Source of the DNA: Polynucleobacter asymbioticus
Lineage (GTDB): Bacteria > Pseudomonadota > Gammaproteobacteria > Burkholderiales > Burkholderiaceae
NCBI RefSeq assembly: GCF_018687575.1
Contig: NZ_CP061297.1
Coordinates: 1,308,821 to 1,372,820 of the forward strand
Direction of reading: 5' to 3'
DNA: 64,000 nt
Shown here: piece by piece, positions 16,104 through 23,488 of the stretch
How the letters are laid out: the number at the start of each line of letters is the position of its first letter
How positions within the stretch are numbered: the first letter of the stretch is position 1
Translations under genes and position numbers: made by a program
Notes under the pieces: generated by a model
Database searches by the model: none
What the model was told of the DNA's origin: nothing
What the model saw: the letters and a program-made list of their open reading frames with translations, nothing else

Positions 16104-16614
16104 GCGCCCTCCCTCATGCCGCACTCTGATAGGGTGCGGCATTTTTATTTGTGCCCTGCTCTCGCTCTCAGGATGCAGTAGCTTTGGCTCAAAAAATAAT
16201 GCAGCTAAAGTTTCTCAGTTCAAACAAGATACCAGTGTAGGCACAGAGGACATCTCTATTGCGGCTGTAGGTTTAGTTGGAGTGCCCTATCGCTATGGCG
16301 GCAACAATCCCAAGGGTGGATTTGATTGCAGTGGGCTAATTGCCTACGTCTACCAGAAGTCGGCCAATATCAAACTCCCAAGAACCATTCAAGAGATGAG
16401 CAACCGCGGCCAAAGCGTAGATAACGGACCACCTGCGCCGGGAGACCTTGTCTTTTTTAATACTACCGGCGCGAAGTATTCACACGCGGGCATCTATGTG
16501 GGTCAAGGTAGGTTTGTCCATGCCCCAAGCGCTGGTGGAACAGTGCGCTTAGAGTACATCACCACCCCATATTGGGCGGCAAGGTTTACTGAAGCAAGAA
16601 GATTGACGCCTTAG
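16084..16614 (+). CDS. NlpC/P60 family lipoprotein, putative peptidoglycan endopeptidase
   Basis: A 176-residue exported lipoprotein. Residues 1-30 form a lipoprotein signal (basic start, hydrophobic core, lipobox LSGC with Cys31). The NlpC/P60 domain has the catalytic Cys82 in GGFDCSGLIAYVY, His134 in YSHAGIYVG and His146 in RFVHAPS. It probably cleaves peptide stems of peptidoglycan, like Spr/MepS. The ATG at 16084 lies inside the phoH end (20-base overlap); a GTG at 16057 is possible but would lengthen the signal's n-region. An intrinsic terminator hairpin (16116-16149) is embedded in the signal-peptide codons. Confidence 0.88.
   Translation: MLLTHSKRPPSCRTLIGCGIFICALLSLSGCSSFGSKNNAAKVSQFKQDTSVGTEDISIAAVGLVGVPYRYGGNNPKGGFDCSGLIAYVYQKSANIKLPRTIQEMSNRGQSVDNGPPAPGDLVFFNTTGAKYSHAGIYVGQGRFVHAPSAGGTVRLEYITTPYWAARFTEARRLTP
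16116..16149 (+). terminator. phoH terminator inside the NlpC/P60 signal-peptide codons
   Basis: A perfect 9-bp stem ATGCCGCAC / GTGCGGCAT (16116-16124 with 16134-16142), a 9-base loop, then TTTTTATTT. It starts 13 bases after the phoH stop codon. It is within the reading frame of the following lipoprotein, so the lipoprotein is either expressed by read-through or the gene has its own start downstream that I cannot find. Confidence 0.75.
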
Positions 16615-16728
16615 CTATTAGCCTTTCAGTTGATAGCATTTACACCGTATTCCCAAAATATCCAATATTGTTTACATTTGCATGTAGAACAATTGGTTCT
16701 TTAGATTACTCATTTGGGAGTGGCTCGC

Positions 16729-16995
16729 ATGAAGAAAATTATCATCGCCTTAAGCATTGCATTCAGTTTTGTAATTCCATCTGTTGCTTTTGCAGATCAA
16801 GCAGCCTGTGAAGCCAAAGCAGTTAGCAAAGAAGGTAAGCCACTGTATGGTGCCGCTAAAGACGCGTCTATCAAGAAATGTATGGGTGATGCCAAGCCCA
16901 ACGATTGCGAAGCTAAGGCAGTAAGTAAGGACGGTAAGCCACTGTATGGTGCCGCTAAAGCTGCATCGATTAAGAAGTGTGAAGGCGGAAAGTAA
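16729..16995 (+). CDS. Small secreted protein with two tandem Cys-framed repeats (PsiF-like)
   Basis: An 88-residue protein with a clear Sec signal peptide (MKKIIIALSIAFSFVIPSVAFA, cleavage before Asp23). The mature part is two copies of a motif CEAKAVSK-(E/D)-GKPLYGAAK-x-ASIKKC. The layout, two repeats each framed by cysteines with a central LxGxA(R/K) core, recalls the PsiF repeat family (phosphate-starvation-inducible), but the spacing between cysteines is about three residues longer, so this is tentative. The repeats share an exact 28-bp DNA stretch (16834-16861 and 16933-16960). The ATG at 16729 has GGGAG 8 bases upstream (16716-16720). The function is unknown. Confidence 0.8.
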   Translation: MKKIIIALSIAFSFVIPSVAFADQAACEAKAVSKEGKPLYGAAKDASIKKCMGDAKPNDCEAKAVSKDGKPLYGAAKAASIKKCEGGK

Positions 16996-17013
16996 ATATC
17001 TTTTACATCAAGT

Positions 17014-17043
17014 AAAAAGCCTCGCAGTGCGAGGCTTTTTTTT
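17014..17043. terminator. Bidirectional intrinsic terminator between the repeat protein and dnaB
   Basis: Stem AAAAAGCCTCGC / GCGAGGCTTTTT with a 3-base loop, flanked by A- and T-runs, so it can stop transcription from both sides. It lies between convergent genes. Confidence 0.92.
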
Positions 17044-17064
17044 CAACTGTTTTTTAGTTGTGAG

Positions 17065-18504
17065 TTAGAAAGGCTCGTAGCCACCAGACGAATAGCCAAC
17101 TGACCCCATCGCTAAGTTATCAAACTTGGTATACGGACCCTGCCAGCTCAAACGTACAGTACCAATTGGTCCGTTACGCTGTTTGCCAATAATAATCTCT
17201 GCCATACCTTTATCTTGCGTTGTATCTGGGTGATATACCTCATCACGATAGATGAACATAATTAAGTCGGCATCTTGCTCAATTGCACCTGACTCACGCA
17301 AATCAGACATGATTGGGCGCTTATTAGGGCGCTGCTCTAGACCACGATTTAGCTGTGACAAGGCTACAACTGGGCACTGCAATTCTTTTGCAAGCGATTT
17401 AAGGGAGCGTGAGATTTCAGAAATCTCCGTTGCTCGGTTCTCAGAACCCGAACCGCTCATTAACTGCAGGTAATCAATCACAACGAGACCAAGTGTTCCG
17501 CCAAAGTTACGAGCAATACGACGCGCACGTGCACGTAACTCTAGGCTAGATAGAGCGCCAGTCTCATCAATCAAAATTTGGGTATTACTTAAACGGGCAA
17601 TGGCATCAGTAACGCGTGGCCACTCATCATCTTGCAACTTTCCGGTACGCATACGACCTTGGTCAACGCGCCCTACTGAACCCAGCAAACGGGCTGCCAA
17701 TTGCTCGCCTGACATCTCCATTGAGAAAACAACAACTGGTAATCCTTCGGCTAGGGCAACGTTCTCGGCAATGTTTAATGCGAACGCCGTTTTTCCCATC
17801 GACGGTCTTCCAGCAACAATTACCAAATCGCCCTTTTGCAGACCGCTTGTTTGTTTATCTAGATCAATGAATCCAGTTGCAATACCGGTGATGTCGCTAC
17901 CACCCTGGCGGTTGTAAAGCTCATCGATACGAGCAACAACGGTTTTAAGCAAGGGCTCGATCTCGAGGTAGTCGGCTTTGCGACTACCCTCTTCACCAAT
18001 TTGTAGAATGCGTGATTCCGCTTCATCCAACAGTGTTCTGACTGAACGACCCTCTGGGACAAATGCAGAGTTCACGATATTGTCAGAAACTTCAATTAGG
18101 CGACGCAGAATGCTGCGATCGCGAACAATGTCGGCATAACCTTTGATGTTCGCTGCACTTGGCGTGCTTTGCGCTAATGAATTGAGGTAGTCAATCCCAA
18201 CTAAATCACCACCCTGCTCAGACTTAACAGCCTCATGAACAGTAATGACGTCAGCAGGATGATTGTCGCCAACTAAACGCTGAATGACCTTATAGATCAG
18301 AGCATGTTCAGGACGATAGAAATCTTTATCAGTTAACACGCCACCTAGACGATCCCAGGCTGTGTTATCGATCAGTAGACCGCCGAGCAAAGATTGCTCG
18401 GCTTCTACAGAATGCGGTGGTACTTTTAAAGCCTGCAAGGCTGCATCCCCAGAACCCATCATGCCAGGATTTGACATAAGGGAGCGTGAGCGGGATTCAG
18501 CCAT
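17065..18504 (-). CDS. dnaB: Replicative DNA helicase DnaB
   Basis: Hexameric 5'-3' helicase of the replication fork, 479 residues. The N-terminal DnaB domain (HSVEAEQSLLGGLLID, from about 31) is followed by the RecA-like domain with Walker A GRPSMGKT (232-239), Walker B LVVIDYLQLM, the arginine-finger region and the QLNRGLEQRPNKRPIMSDLRESGAIEQDAD signature. There is no intein. It is the last gene of the rpsF-priB-rpsR-rplI-dnaB cluster, 24 bases after rplI; this linkage is conserved in many bacteria. Confidence 0.98.
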   Translation of the reverse strand: MAESRSRSLMSNPGMMGSGDAALQALKVPPHSVEAEQSLLGGLLIDNTAWDRLGGVLTDKDFYRPEHALIYKVIQRLVGDNHPADVITVHEAVKSEQGGDLVGIDYLNSLAQSTPSAANIKGYADIVRDRSILRRLIEVSDNIVNSAFVPEGRSVRTLLDEAESRILQIGEEGSRKADYLEIEPLLKTVVARIDELYNRQGGSDITGIATGFIDLDKQTSGLQKGDLVIVAGRPSMGKTAFALNIAENVALAEGLPVVVFSMEMSGEQLAARLLGSVGRVDQGRMRTGKLQDDEWPRVTDAIARLSNTQILIDETGALSSLELRARARRIARNFGGTLGLVVIDYLQLMSGSGSENRATEISEISRSLKSLAKELQCPVVALSQLNRGLEQRPNKRPIMSDLRESGAIEQDADLIMFIYRDEVYHPDTTQDKGMAEIIIGKQRNGPIGTVRLSWQGPYTKFDNLAMGSVGYSSGGYEPF

Positions 18505-18528
18505 GAGGCTAGCTTACAGATCTAAAAC

Positions 18529-18981
18529 TTACGCTTGCTCGCCAACTACACGGATAGTGATGTCAGCCACTACATCGGTATGAACAGCTACCGCTACAGG
18601 GTGATCACCAACCATCTTCAACGGACCAGTAGGCATACGAACAGAAGCTTTTTCGATTACAAAGCCTTTTGCTTTCAAAGCATCAGCGATGTCATGGTTG
18701 GTTACAGAACCAAACAAACGACCGTCAACACCTGCTTTTTGACCGATTTCAAGAACCAAGTCTTTGAGCTTTGCGCCAACTGCTTCGGCAGCAGCTAATT
18801 TCTCAGCAGCCAACTTCTCTAGCTCAGCACGACGTACTGCGAAGTCAGCGATTGCTGTTTCGGTTGCACGACGAGCTTTACGTTGTGGGATTAGGAAATT
18901 ACGAGCGTAACCGTCTTTAACACGAACGATGTCACCGAGGTTGCCCAGGTTAATTACTTTTTCTAAAAGAATGATTTGCAT
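18529..18981 (-). CDS. rplI: 50S ribosomal protein L9
   Basis: A 150-residue protein of the large subunit that binds 23S rRNA near the L1 stalk. The N-terminal domain signature [32 protein letters not shown] is intact, followed by the long connecting helix (rich in Ala, Glu and Lys) and the C-terminal domain. The ATG at 18981 is used because it gives the exact family N-terminus and has GGAG shortly upstream; a longer frame to 19044 would run into rpsR. Confidence 0.98.
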   Translation of the reverse strand: MQIILLEKVINLGNLGDIVRVKDGYARNFLIPQRKARRATETAIADFAVRRAELEKLAAEKLAAAEAVGAKLKDLVLEIGQKAGVDGRLFGSVTNHDIADALKAKGFVIEKASVRMPTGPLKMVGDHPVAVAVHTDVVADITIRVVGEQA

Positions 18982-18994
18982 TGAGGGCTCCCAA

Positions 18995-19267
18995 TTATTT
19001 CTTGTGTTGATCAGAGAATGGCAACAAAGCCAAATAACGAGCACGCTTGATAGCAGTGTCTAACTGACGCTGATACTTCGCTTTTGTGCCTGTCAAACGT
19101 GCAGGAGTAATCTTGGCGTTCTCGCCAATGAAGTCCTTCAATGTGTCTACATCTTTGTAGTCAATCTGCTCTACGCCAGCAACAGTGAAACGGCAATAAC
19201 GCTTACGCTTGAACAATGGGTTCTGAGCTGGTTTCTTTTTGAAATCGGGTTTCTTTCCAAACGCCAT
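18995..19267 (-). CDS. rpsR: 30S ribosomal protein S18
   Basis: A 90-residue small-subunit protein that pairs with S6 on the platform of the 30S subunit. The family signature is [43 protein letters not shown]. The basic N-terminus ([21 protein letters not shown]) is normal. It lies between priB and rplI with gaps of 13 bases each. Confidence 0.98.
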   Translation of the reverse strand: MAFGKKPDFKKKPAQNPLFKRKRYCRFTVAGVEQIDYKDVDTLKDFIGENAKITPARLTGTKAKYQRQLDTAIKRARYLALLPFSDQHKK

Positions 19268-19280
19268 GATGATTTCCTCT

Positions 19281-19574
19281 TTAATTTTTCAATTGAATAT
19301 GGGTGATATGGAAAACCAGTCTTTGATTACGTAGAGTCTTGGGTGCCAAGAATCCTTCAAACACTGCCTCGGCTCCTAAATCCATTTGCTCTAAGCCCTT
19401 TTGTATCGGACCTATTGCTATGGCTTCAACACTCATCTGAATTTTCCTAGCCACTCCTACCTCGTTTACCTCGCCACTATGTTCTAGCTGGCAATGCATC
19501 ACCGGTATTCCTGCTGGTGTAAATCGAATCGCGTCTTTAGCTACCAAGAATGCAGTTAGGGTGAAATGATTCAA
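19281..19574 (-). CDS. priB: Primosomal replication protein N (PriB)
   Basis: A 97-residue single-stranded-DNA-binding OB-fold protein of the replication-restart primosome, which stimulates Pri[30 protein letters not shown] matches the PriB N-terminal strand pattern. It starts with TTG at 19574: there is no ATG or GTG in frame nearby, and GGAG lies 5 bases upstream of the TTG. Its place between rpsF and rpsR is the conserved PriB position, which strongly supports the call for such a short, diverged protein. Confidence 0.93.
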   Translation of the reverse strand: MNHFTLTAFLVAKDAIRFTPAGIPVMHCQLEHSGEVNEVGVARKIQMSVEAIAIGPIQKGLEQMDLGAEAVFEGFLAPKTLRNQRLVFHITHIQLKN

Positions 19575-19633
19575 CGCCGCTCCGTCACTCTGATACGTTT
19601 TCTAGTCTGTGTATTCCTCTTCAAATTTCTAAC

Positions 19634-20008
19634 TTAAGCCGCCGCTACAGGAGCGTCGGATTGAGCTGATTTGCGCGCTTCTTCACGTTGCACTTCTTTC
19701 ATCATGATGGAAGGCTCTGTTTCAGCTTTCTTAGTCTTGATAATGAGGTGACGCAAAACAGCATCGTTAAATTTGAATGCGTGCTCGAGCTCGTCCAGAG
19801 TTTTCTGGTCGCACTCAATGTTCATGCAAACGTAATGGGCTTTAGCAAGTTTGTCGATCATGTAAGCCATCTGACGACGACCCCAATCTTCCATACGATG
19901 AATTTTGCCGCCAGCAGCAGCTAATGTCGCTTTGTAGCGATCGATCATCGCAGGCACTTGCTCGCTTTGGTCCGGGTGGACGATAAAGACGATTTCATAA
20001 TGACGCAT
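19634..20008 (-). CDS. rpsF: 30S ribosomal protein S6
   Basis: A 124-residue small-subunit protein, the first gene of the cluster. [25 protein letters not shown] at the start and [22 protein letters not shown] are the S6 signatures; the Lys/Glu/Ala-rich tail is longer than the fold requires and is typical of the family. The start has AAGGAG upstream. An 8-bp hairpin in its leader (20046-20073) is a candidate for autoregulation. Confidence 0.98.
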   Translation of the reverse strand: MRHYEIVFIVHPDQSEQVPAMIDRYKATLAAAGGKIHRMEDWGRRQMAYMIDKLAKAHYVCMNIECDQKTLDELEHAFKFNDAVLRHLIIKTKKAETEPSIMMKEVQREEARKSAQSDAPVAAA

Positions 20009-20045
20009 CTAACACTCCTTAAGGATAAAGTCACCTGGGCGTCTT

Positions 20046-20073
20046 GCTAACTTCCGATGGTTTTAAAGTTAGC
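20046..20073 (-). promoter_or_regulatory. Leader hairpin of the rpsF operon
   Basis: A perfect 8-bp inverted repeat GCTAACTT / AAGTTAGC with a 12-base loop lies 38 bases before the rpsF start. Leaders of rpsF operons in many bacteria bind the S6:S18 complex and repress translation. I do not see the full known motif, so the role is inference. Confidence 0.5.
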
Positions 20074-20141
20074 GCCAGTGTGACAAGGTAGTAACAAATT
20101 GTAGGTAAAACTAACTACACAAATTTACAGCTTTTAAGTCC

Positions 20142-21218
20142 TTACCGAATTTCAGGTAAGTCCGCTATTCTAGCAAAAAAATCCTGCCAAGTCAGGGGTT
20201 TACCGGCTTTATTTGCCTGCTTTGCGGCATTTAAGGCCAATTGGAGTGCAATTCTGGCTCTAGGAGCAGTCAATGCCCCTGAAGCACAACATCCAGCCGG
20301 ATCCACCTCGGGAATATTTCTCAAGGTAGCGCCAGCGCCGGTTCTGGTGGTTCTCACCAAGGCAATGCCTTGAGTCATGGCCTGATGTAAAGGCTGTGCC
20401 CAATCATCATGAAAGCCGCCATGCCCTGTTCCTGCCACTAAAAAGCCCTGAACGGGGGTTTTGAGCCAATGGGCAATAGTTTCGGGGCGGGCACCTGCAT
20501 GACTAGTCAAAATCTCAACCCAAGGCCAATCACCTGCCCCAGGAATCGGTAAATCTTCATTCCAAGCTGCCTGAACGGCCTTCACGCCAGATAACCAAGA
20601 TGGATTAATGAGGCCCACCGAACTGGTTGGAGCGTCTTGTAACGGTGCATTGAGGGCTGTGGCGTGGCGCTTGGCTAGATCGAGCGCCATACATCCGCGC
20701 CCGTCCATCACCGCATAAATGCCACCAGGGCAGTTATCAATCGATGTGGAAGCCCAGCGCAAAGCATCAAGCAAATTAGAAGGGCCATCCGCACCAGGCG
20801 CGTTACTTGGCAGCATCGCCCCTGTCAGAATGACCCTCTTAGACTGAGTCTGAGCTAACTTTCCGCAAGTTACTTGCAAAAATAAGCCCGTCTCTTCAAT
20901 CGTATCGGTACCGTGGGTAATCACAATTCCCTTTACAGCAGCCTCTAATAGAGCCTTTCTTACAGTAAGCCCAAGATCAGTAAGGTGAGCATCGGTCAAA
21001 TTGCGACTATTAATATTCTCCAACTGCCGTGAAACCAGCTTGACCCCCTCAGGAACCACTGACTGAACCTGCGCCACTAAGGCATCCACCCCGACCTTGC
21101 CAGCTTCATATTGAAGGGGGTTTTCTTCGGGTTTGGGCGCAAGGCCTGCAATAGTCCCACCCATACCCAAGATGAGGAGATGGGCCGTGCTTTCAGAAAT
21201 GCTGGAGTTTGTGCTCAT
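20142..21218 (-). CDS. L-asparaginase
   Basis: Hydrolyses asparagine to aspartate and ammonia. The 358-residue protein has both active-site threonine motifs: LILGMGGTIAG with Thr22, and ITHGTDTIEET with Thr104-Asp105, equivalent to E. coli AnsB Thr89-Asp90. There is no signal peptide, suggesting a cytoplasmic enzyme, though type I versus type II cannot be settled from the motifs. The ATG at 21218 is chosen; the same frame stays open upstream to 21518, but that part is the antisense of lexA. It is divergent from lexA with 61 bases between. Confidence 0.92.
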   Translation of the reverse strand: MSTNSSISESTAHLLILGMGGTIAGLAPKPEENPLQYEAGKVGVDALVAQVQSVVPEGVKLVSRQLENINSRNLTDAHLTDLGLTVRKALLEAAVKGIVITHGTDTIEETGLFLQVTCGKLAQTQSKRVILTGAMLPSNAPGADGPSNLLDALRWASTSIDNCPGGIYAVMDGRGCMALDLAKRHATALNAPLQDAPTSSVGLINPSWLSGVKAVQAAWNEDLPIPGAGDWPWVEILTSHAGARPETIAHWLKTPVQGFLVAGTGHGGFHDDWAQPLHQAMTQGIALVRTTRTGAGATLRNIPEVDPAGCCASGALTAPRARIALQLALNAAKQANKAGKPLTWQDFFARIADLPEIR

Positions 21219-21244
21219 TTCTTTATTATCCGCTTCCAAATGAC

Positions 21245-21273
21245 TTGAATATTCAAATAGTGCTGTATACAAT
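21245..21273 (+). promoter_or_regulatory. lexA promoter candidate
   Basis: TTGAAT (21245-21250) and TACAAT (21268-21273) are 17 bases apart. Transcription would start close to 21280, the A of the lexA start codon, so the message would have almost no leader. Confidence 0.55.
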
Positions 21274-21280
21274 CCCAGTA
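21261..21280. promoter_or_regulatory. SOS box (LexA operator) of lexA
   Basis: CTGTATACAATCCCAG fits the CTG-N10-CAG consensus of the proteobacterial LexA operator (CTG 21263-21265, CAG 21276-21278). It overlaps the -10 hexamer and ends next to the lexA start codon, the standard layout for autorepression. Confidence 0.8.
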
Positions 21281-21999
21281 TGGACATAAATACAGTCGAT
21301 TTTCCAGAGGAGCTGACTGCCCTCCCCAAGCTGACCTCACGCCAAAGTGAGATTTTGGAATTGATCACCAAAGCCATCGATGAAAGCGGTTCACCTCCAA
21401 CGCGTGCCGAGATCGCAACCCAACTCGGCTTTGCTTCTGCGAACGCTGCTGAAGAGCACTTACGCGCATTAGCAAAAAAAGGATACATCGAGCTGACGCC
21501 AGGAACTTCGCGTGGCATTCGTATTCCACAGCGCTTTAACCAGACTCACAATCCAAATAAATATCGTCAGATGTCTTTACCTTCTGGCGCACTTCAACAA
21601 CTCACACTGCCGCTCATTGGTCGTGTTGCTGCAGGCTCTCCAATCACAGCTATCGAGCATATTGAAAAACAAGTGCCGATTGATCCAAGCTTATTTAGCA
21701 AGGGTGCTGATTACTTGCTAAAAGTAGTTGGCATGAGTATGCGCGATGCTGGAATTTTAGATGGTGACTACCTGGCTGTAAGAAAAACTTCTGAAGTGCG
21801 TAACGGCGATATCGTAGTTGCGCGCCTAGATGATGAAGTCACAGTAAAACGTTGGAACCAAAAGAAAACTGCGGATGGTATGGTGATTGAATTACAGGCT
21901 GAGAACCCAGACTTTAAAAATATTTTGGTGGATAGACGTCAACCAAACTTCGCCATAGAGGGTCAGGCTGTTGGCCTCATTAGGGCTGGCGGGCTATAA
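21280..21999 (+). CDS. lexA: LexA repressor, SOS regulator
   Basis: A 239-residue repressor and self-cleaving protease. The N-terminal winged helix ([40 protein letters not shown]) is followed by the S24 domain with the cleavage site Ala118-Gly119 (RVAAGSPI), nucleophile Ser153 (GMSMRDAG) and Lys190 (DDEVTVKRW). All three are exactly 34 positions later than in E. coli (84-85, 119, 156). The extra length is a 16-residue N-terminal extension and a longer linker. No ribosome binding site precedes the ATG. Its own promoter carries an SOS box, so it is autoregulated. Confidence 0.97.
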   Translation: MDINTVDFPEELTALPKLTSRQSEILELITKAIDESGSPPTRAEIATQLGFASANAAEEHLRALAKKGYIELTPGTSRGIRIPQRFNQTHNPNKYRQMSLPSGALQQLTLPLIGRVAAGSPITAIEHIEKQVPIDPSLFSKGADYLLKVVGMSMRDAGILDGDYLAVRKTSEVRNGDIVVARLDDEVTVKRWNQKKTADGMVIELQAENPDFKNILVDRRQPNFAIEGQAVGLIRAGGL

Positions 22000-22016
22000 G
22001 ACTTAGCCTGGAAAGC

Positions 22017-22042
22017 AAAAGGCCTCGTTTAGAGGCCTTTTT
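22017..22042. terminator. Bidirectional terminator between lexA and the lipoprotein gene
   Basis: Stem AAAAGGCCTC / GAGGCCTTTT with a 5-base loop, with A-run and T-run on the two sides, between convergent genes. Confidence 0.92.
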
Positions 22043-22067
22043 CTATAGATGAGCGATATAACTATTT

Positions 22068-22529
22068 TTATTTTTTGGTCGGCGTAACGACATTTGCATT
22101 CTTTGGTGATGCGGTAATCGTGATGATTGTTTTAGGTCCACCAAATGAGCCTTCATTTAACTCAATGGTTGAAGTACGATCACCTTTAGTAAAAACCAAA
22201 ATACTGGTTTTTGATTTCACGGCACTAATCGTGGTCCAACCAGCCCTTGGATATTCAGCTTGGAAAAATGCATAAATATCCGTTGGGGTCTGCACACCAG
22301 ATAAAACTACGCGACCCACCCAGTTATCACCGCGACCAATGATTAAAGAATCTGCACCAATAATTTTTGATGCTGCGGGTAATGGCATATCACCCAATAG
22401 TTGAGACTGAATTTCTTGAACTTCACTAGGCGTCCCGGTTGGAGAATCCCCCGAAGAAGCGCAGGCTAGCAATAGACCAGATAGCGCTAAGGCTAATATG
22501 AATTTTTGGAGTCTTTTCGGTTGCATCAT
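22068..22529 (-). CDS. Small lipoprotein of unknown function
   Basis: A 153-residue protein with a lipoprotein signal (basic start, hydrophobic stretch LALALSGLLLAC with lipobox LLAC, cysteine at about 23). The mature part contains DSLIIGRGDNWVGRVVL, then TPTDIYAFFQAEYPRAGWTTIS and a strand-rich end, a layout seen in short DUF-type lipoproteins of Burkholderiales with a 'PxxxVYxFYxxxLpxxGW' core. I cannot assign a role. Two start codons in tandem (22529 and 22526) are possible. It lies 30 bases downstream of tRNA-Cys on the same strand and may be co-transcribed with it. Confidence 0.82.
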   Translation of the reverse strand: MMQPKRLQKFILALALSGLLLACASSGDSPTGTPSEVQEIQSQLLGDMPLPAASKIIGADSLIIGRGDNWVGRVVLSGVQTPTDIYAFFQAEYPRAGWTTISAVKSKTSILVFTKGDRTSTIELNEGSFGGPKTIITITASPKNANVVTPTKK

Positions 22530-22559
22530 GTTCTTGCCCTGGTAATCAATCTAAATTAC

Positions 22560-22633
22560 TGGAGGCGCGTGAGGGAATCGAACCCCCGTACGAAGCTTTG
22601 CAGGCTCCTGCCTAACCACTCGGCCAACGCGCC
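22560..22633 (-). tRNA. tRNA-Cys (anticodon GCA)
   Basis: Acceptor stem GGCGCGT / ACGCGCC, encoded CCA end, D-arm GGCCGAGTGGTTAGGC, anticodon stem GGAGC / GCTTC with loop CTGCAAA (anticodon GCA), and T-arm GGGGTTCGATTCCC. The whole is 74 nt. It follows tRNA-Gly by 50 bases. Confidence 0.96.
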
Positions 22634-22683
22634 ATATGCTTGAATCAAAAAATGGGAAGCTTTTTAGGGCTTCCCATCGAACT

Positions 22684-22759
22684 TGGAGCGGGAAAGGAGG
22701 TTCGAACTCCCGACCTATACCTTGGCAAGGTATCGCTCTACCAGCTGAGCTATTCCCGC
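22684..22759 (-). tRNA. tRNA-Gly (anticodon GCC)
   Basis: Acceptor stem GCGGGAA / TTCCCGC, encoded CCA end, D-arm TAGCTCAGCTGGTAGAGC, anticodon loop TTGCCAA (anticodon GCC) on stem ATACC / GGTAT, and T-loop TTCGAAC. The whole is 76 nt. It lies downstream of pgsA on the same strand, as glyW does in E. coli. Confidence 0.97.
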
Positions 22760-22845
22760 ATAACAGGGCAGTAGTTTAACAAACAATTTAAGAGAACGCA
22801 TTATTTGTCAGTAAGCCTAAAAACTAATAAGACTGACGTTTCGAT

Positions 22846-22870
22846 CAAACCCTTATCAGCTATGGGTTTG
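22846..22870 (-). other. Hairpin just downstream of pgsA
   Basis: A perfect 7-bp inverted repeat CAAACCC / GGGTTTG with an 11-base loop lies right after the pgsA stop codon. No T-run follows on the minus strand, so it is not a classical terminator; it might be a processing or stability element between pgsA and the tRNAs. The 117 bases from here to tRNA-Gly hold nothing else I can name. Confidence 0.4.
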
Positions 22871-22876
22871 TGGACT

Positions 22877-23452
22877 TTATTCAGCCTTATCAACTAGCTG
22901 AGGCAAAGCCTTTTTCATGTAATAGAACATGGACCAAAGCGTCAAAAAGCATGCAATCCAAATCAACCAAGTGCCAACTTGTGCACAATTCAACCAACCA
23001 AATAAGGTGTCGTTTAACAATAAAAATGGAATCGCTACGAGTTGAGCAGTGGTTTTTAACTTACCAACCATGTGCACGGCAACGCTTTTTCCAGCACCCA
23101 ATAGCGCCATCCACTCCCTTAATGCCGAGATGGTAATTTCACGACCAATAATGATGAGGGCCACCCAGACTTGGACGCGATCCATATTGAGCAAAACAAG
23201 CAATGAAGCAGCTACGATTAATTTATCTGCCACGGGGTCTAAGAATTGACCGAATGCTGATTCTTGTTTCATCTTGCGAGCCAAGAAACCATCCAACCAA
23301 TCAGTTACTGCCGCAAAAACAAAAATCACGGTAGCAGTGAGGTTTTTGTCGAAAGGAGTCAGCCAGCTACCAGGCAAATAGAACACTGCAACCACGAGCG
23401 GAATTGCGGCTACGCGCAACCAAGTCAGGGCAATGGGCAAATTAAAAGGCAT
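22877..23452 (-). CDS. pgsA: CDP-diacylglycerol--glycerol-3-phosphate 3-phosphatidyltransferase
   Basis: Makes phosphatidylglycerol phosphate in the inner membrane. The CDP-alcohol phosphatidyltransferase motif D-G-x2-A-R-x8-G-x3-D-x3-D is present as DWLDGFLARKMKQESAFGQFLDPVADK. Several transmembrane helices are visible. The ATG at 23452 (MPFNLPIALTWLR) matches the family N-terminus, giving 191 residues; a TTG 18 bases upstream is less likely. It follows uvrC by 36 bases, the conserved uvrC-pgsA pair. Confidence 0.96.
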   Translation of the reverse strand: MPFNLPIALTWLRVAAIPLVVAVFYLPGSWLTPFDKNLTATVIFVFAAVTDWLDGFLARKMKQESAFGQFLDPVADKLIVAASLLVLLNMDRVQVWVALIIIGREITISALREWMALLGAGKSVAVHMVGKLKTTAQLVAIPFLLLNDTLFGWLNCAQVGTWLIWIACFLTLWSMFYYMKKALPQLVDKAE

Positions 23453-23488
23453 GGCACAAGCATAAACCAATGTGAGCGCACTGGGAAA

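Noticed and set aside
18982..19044. Longer N-terminus for ribosomal protein L9
   Set aside because: It would overlap rpsR; the L9 family begins with MQIILLEKV at 18981, which has its own ribosome binding site.
21219..21518. 100-residue N-terminal extension of the asparaginase
   Set aside because: This part is antisense to the lexA coding sequence; the asparaginase fold begins just after the ATG at 21218.
22640..22683. Possible third tRNA or leuZ remnant between or beside the tRNAs
   Set aside because: The 50-base spacer is too short for a tRNA and shows no T-loop; its AAGCTTTTTAGGGCTT hairpin is a short spacer structure, not a tRNA arm.
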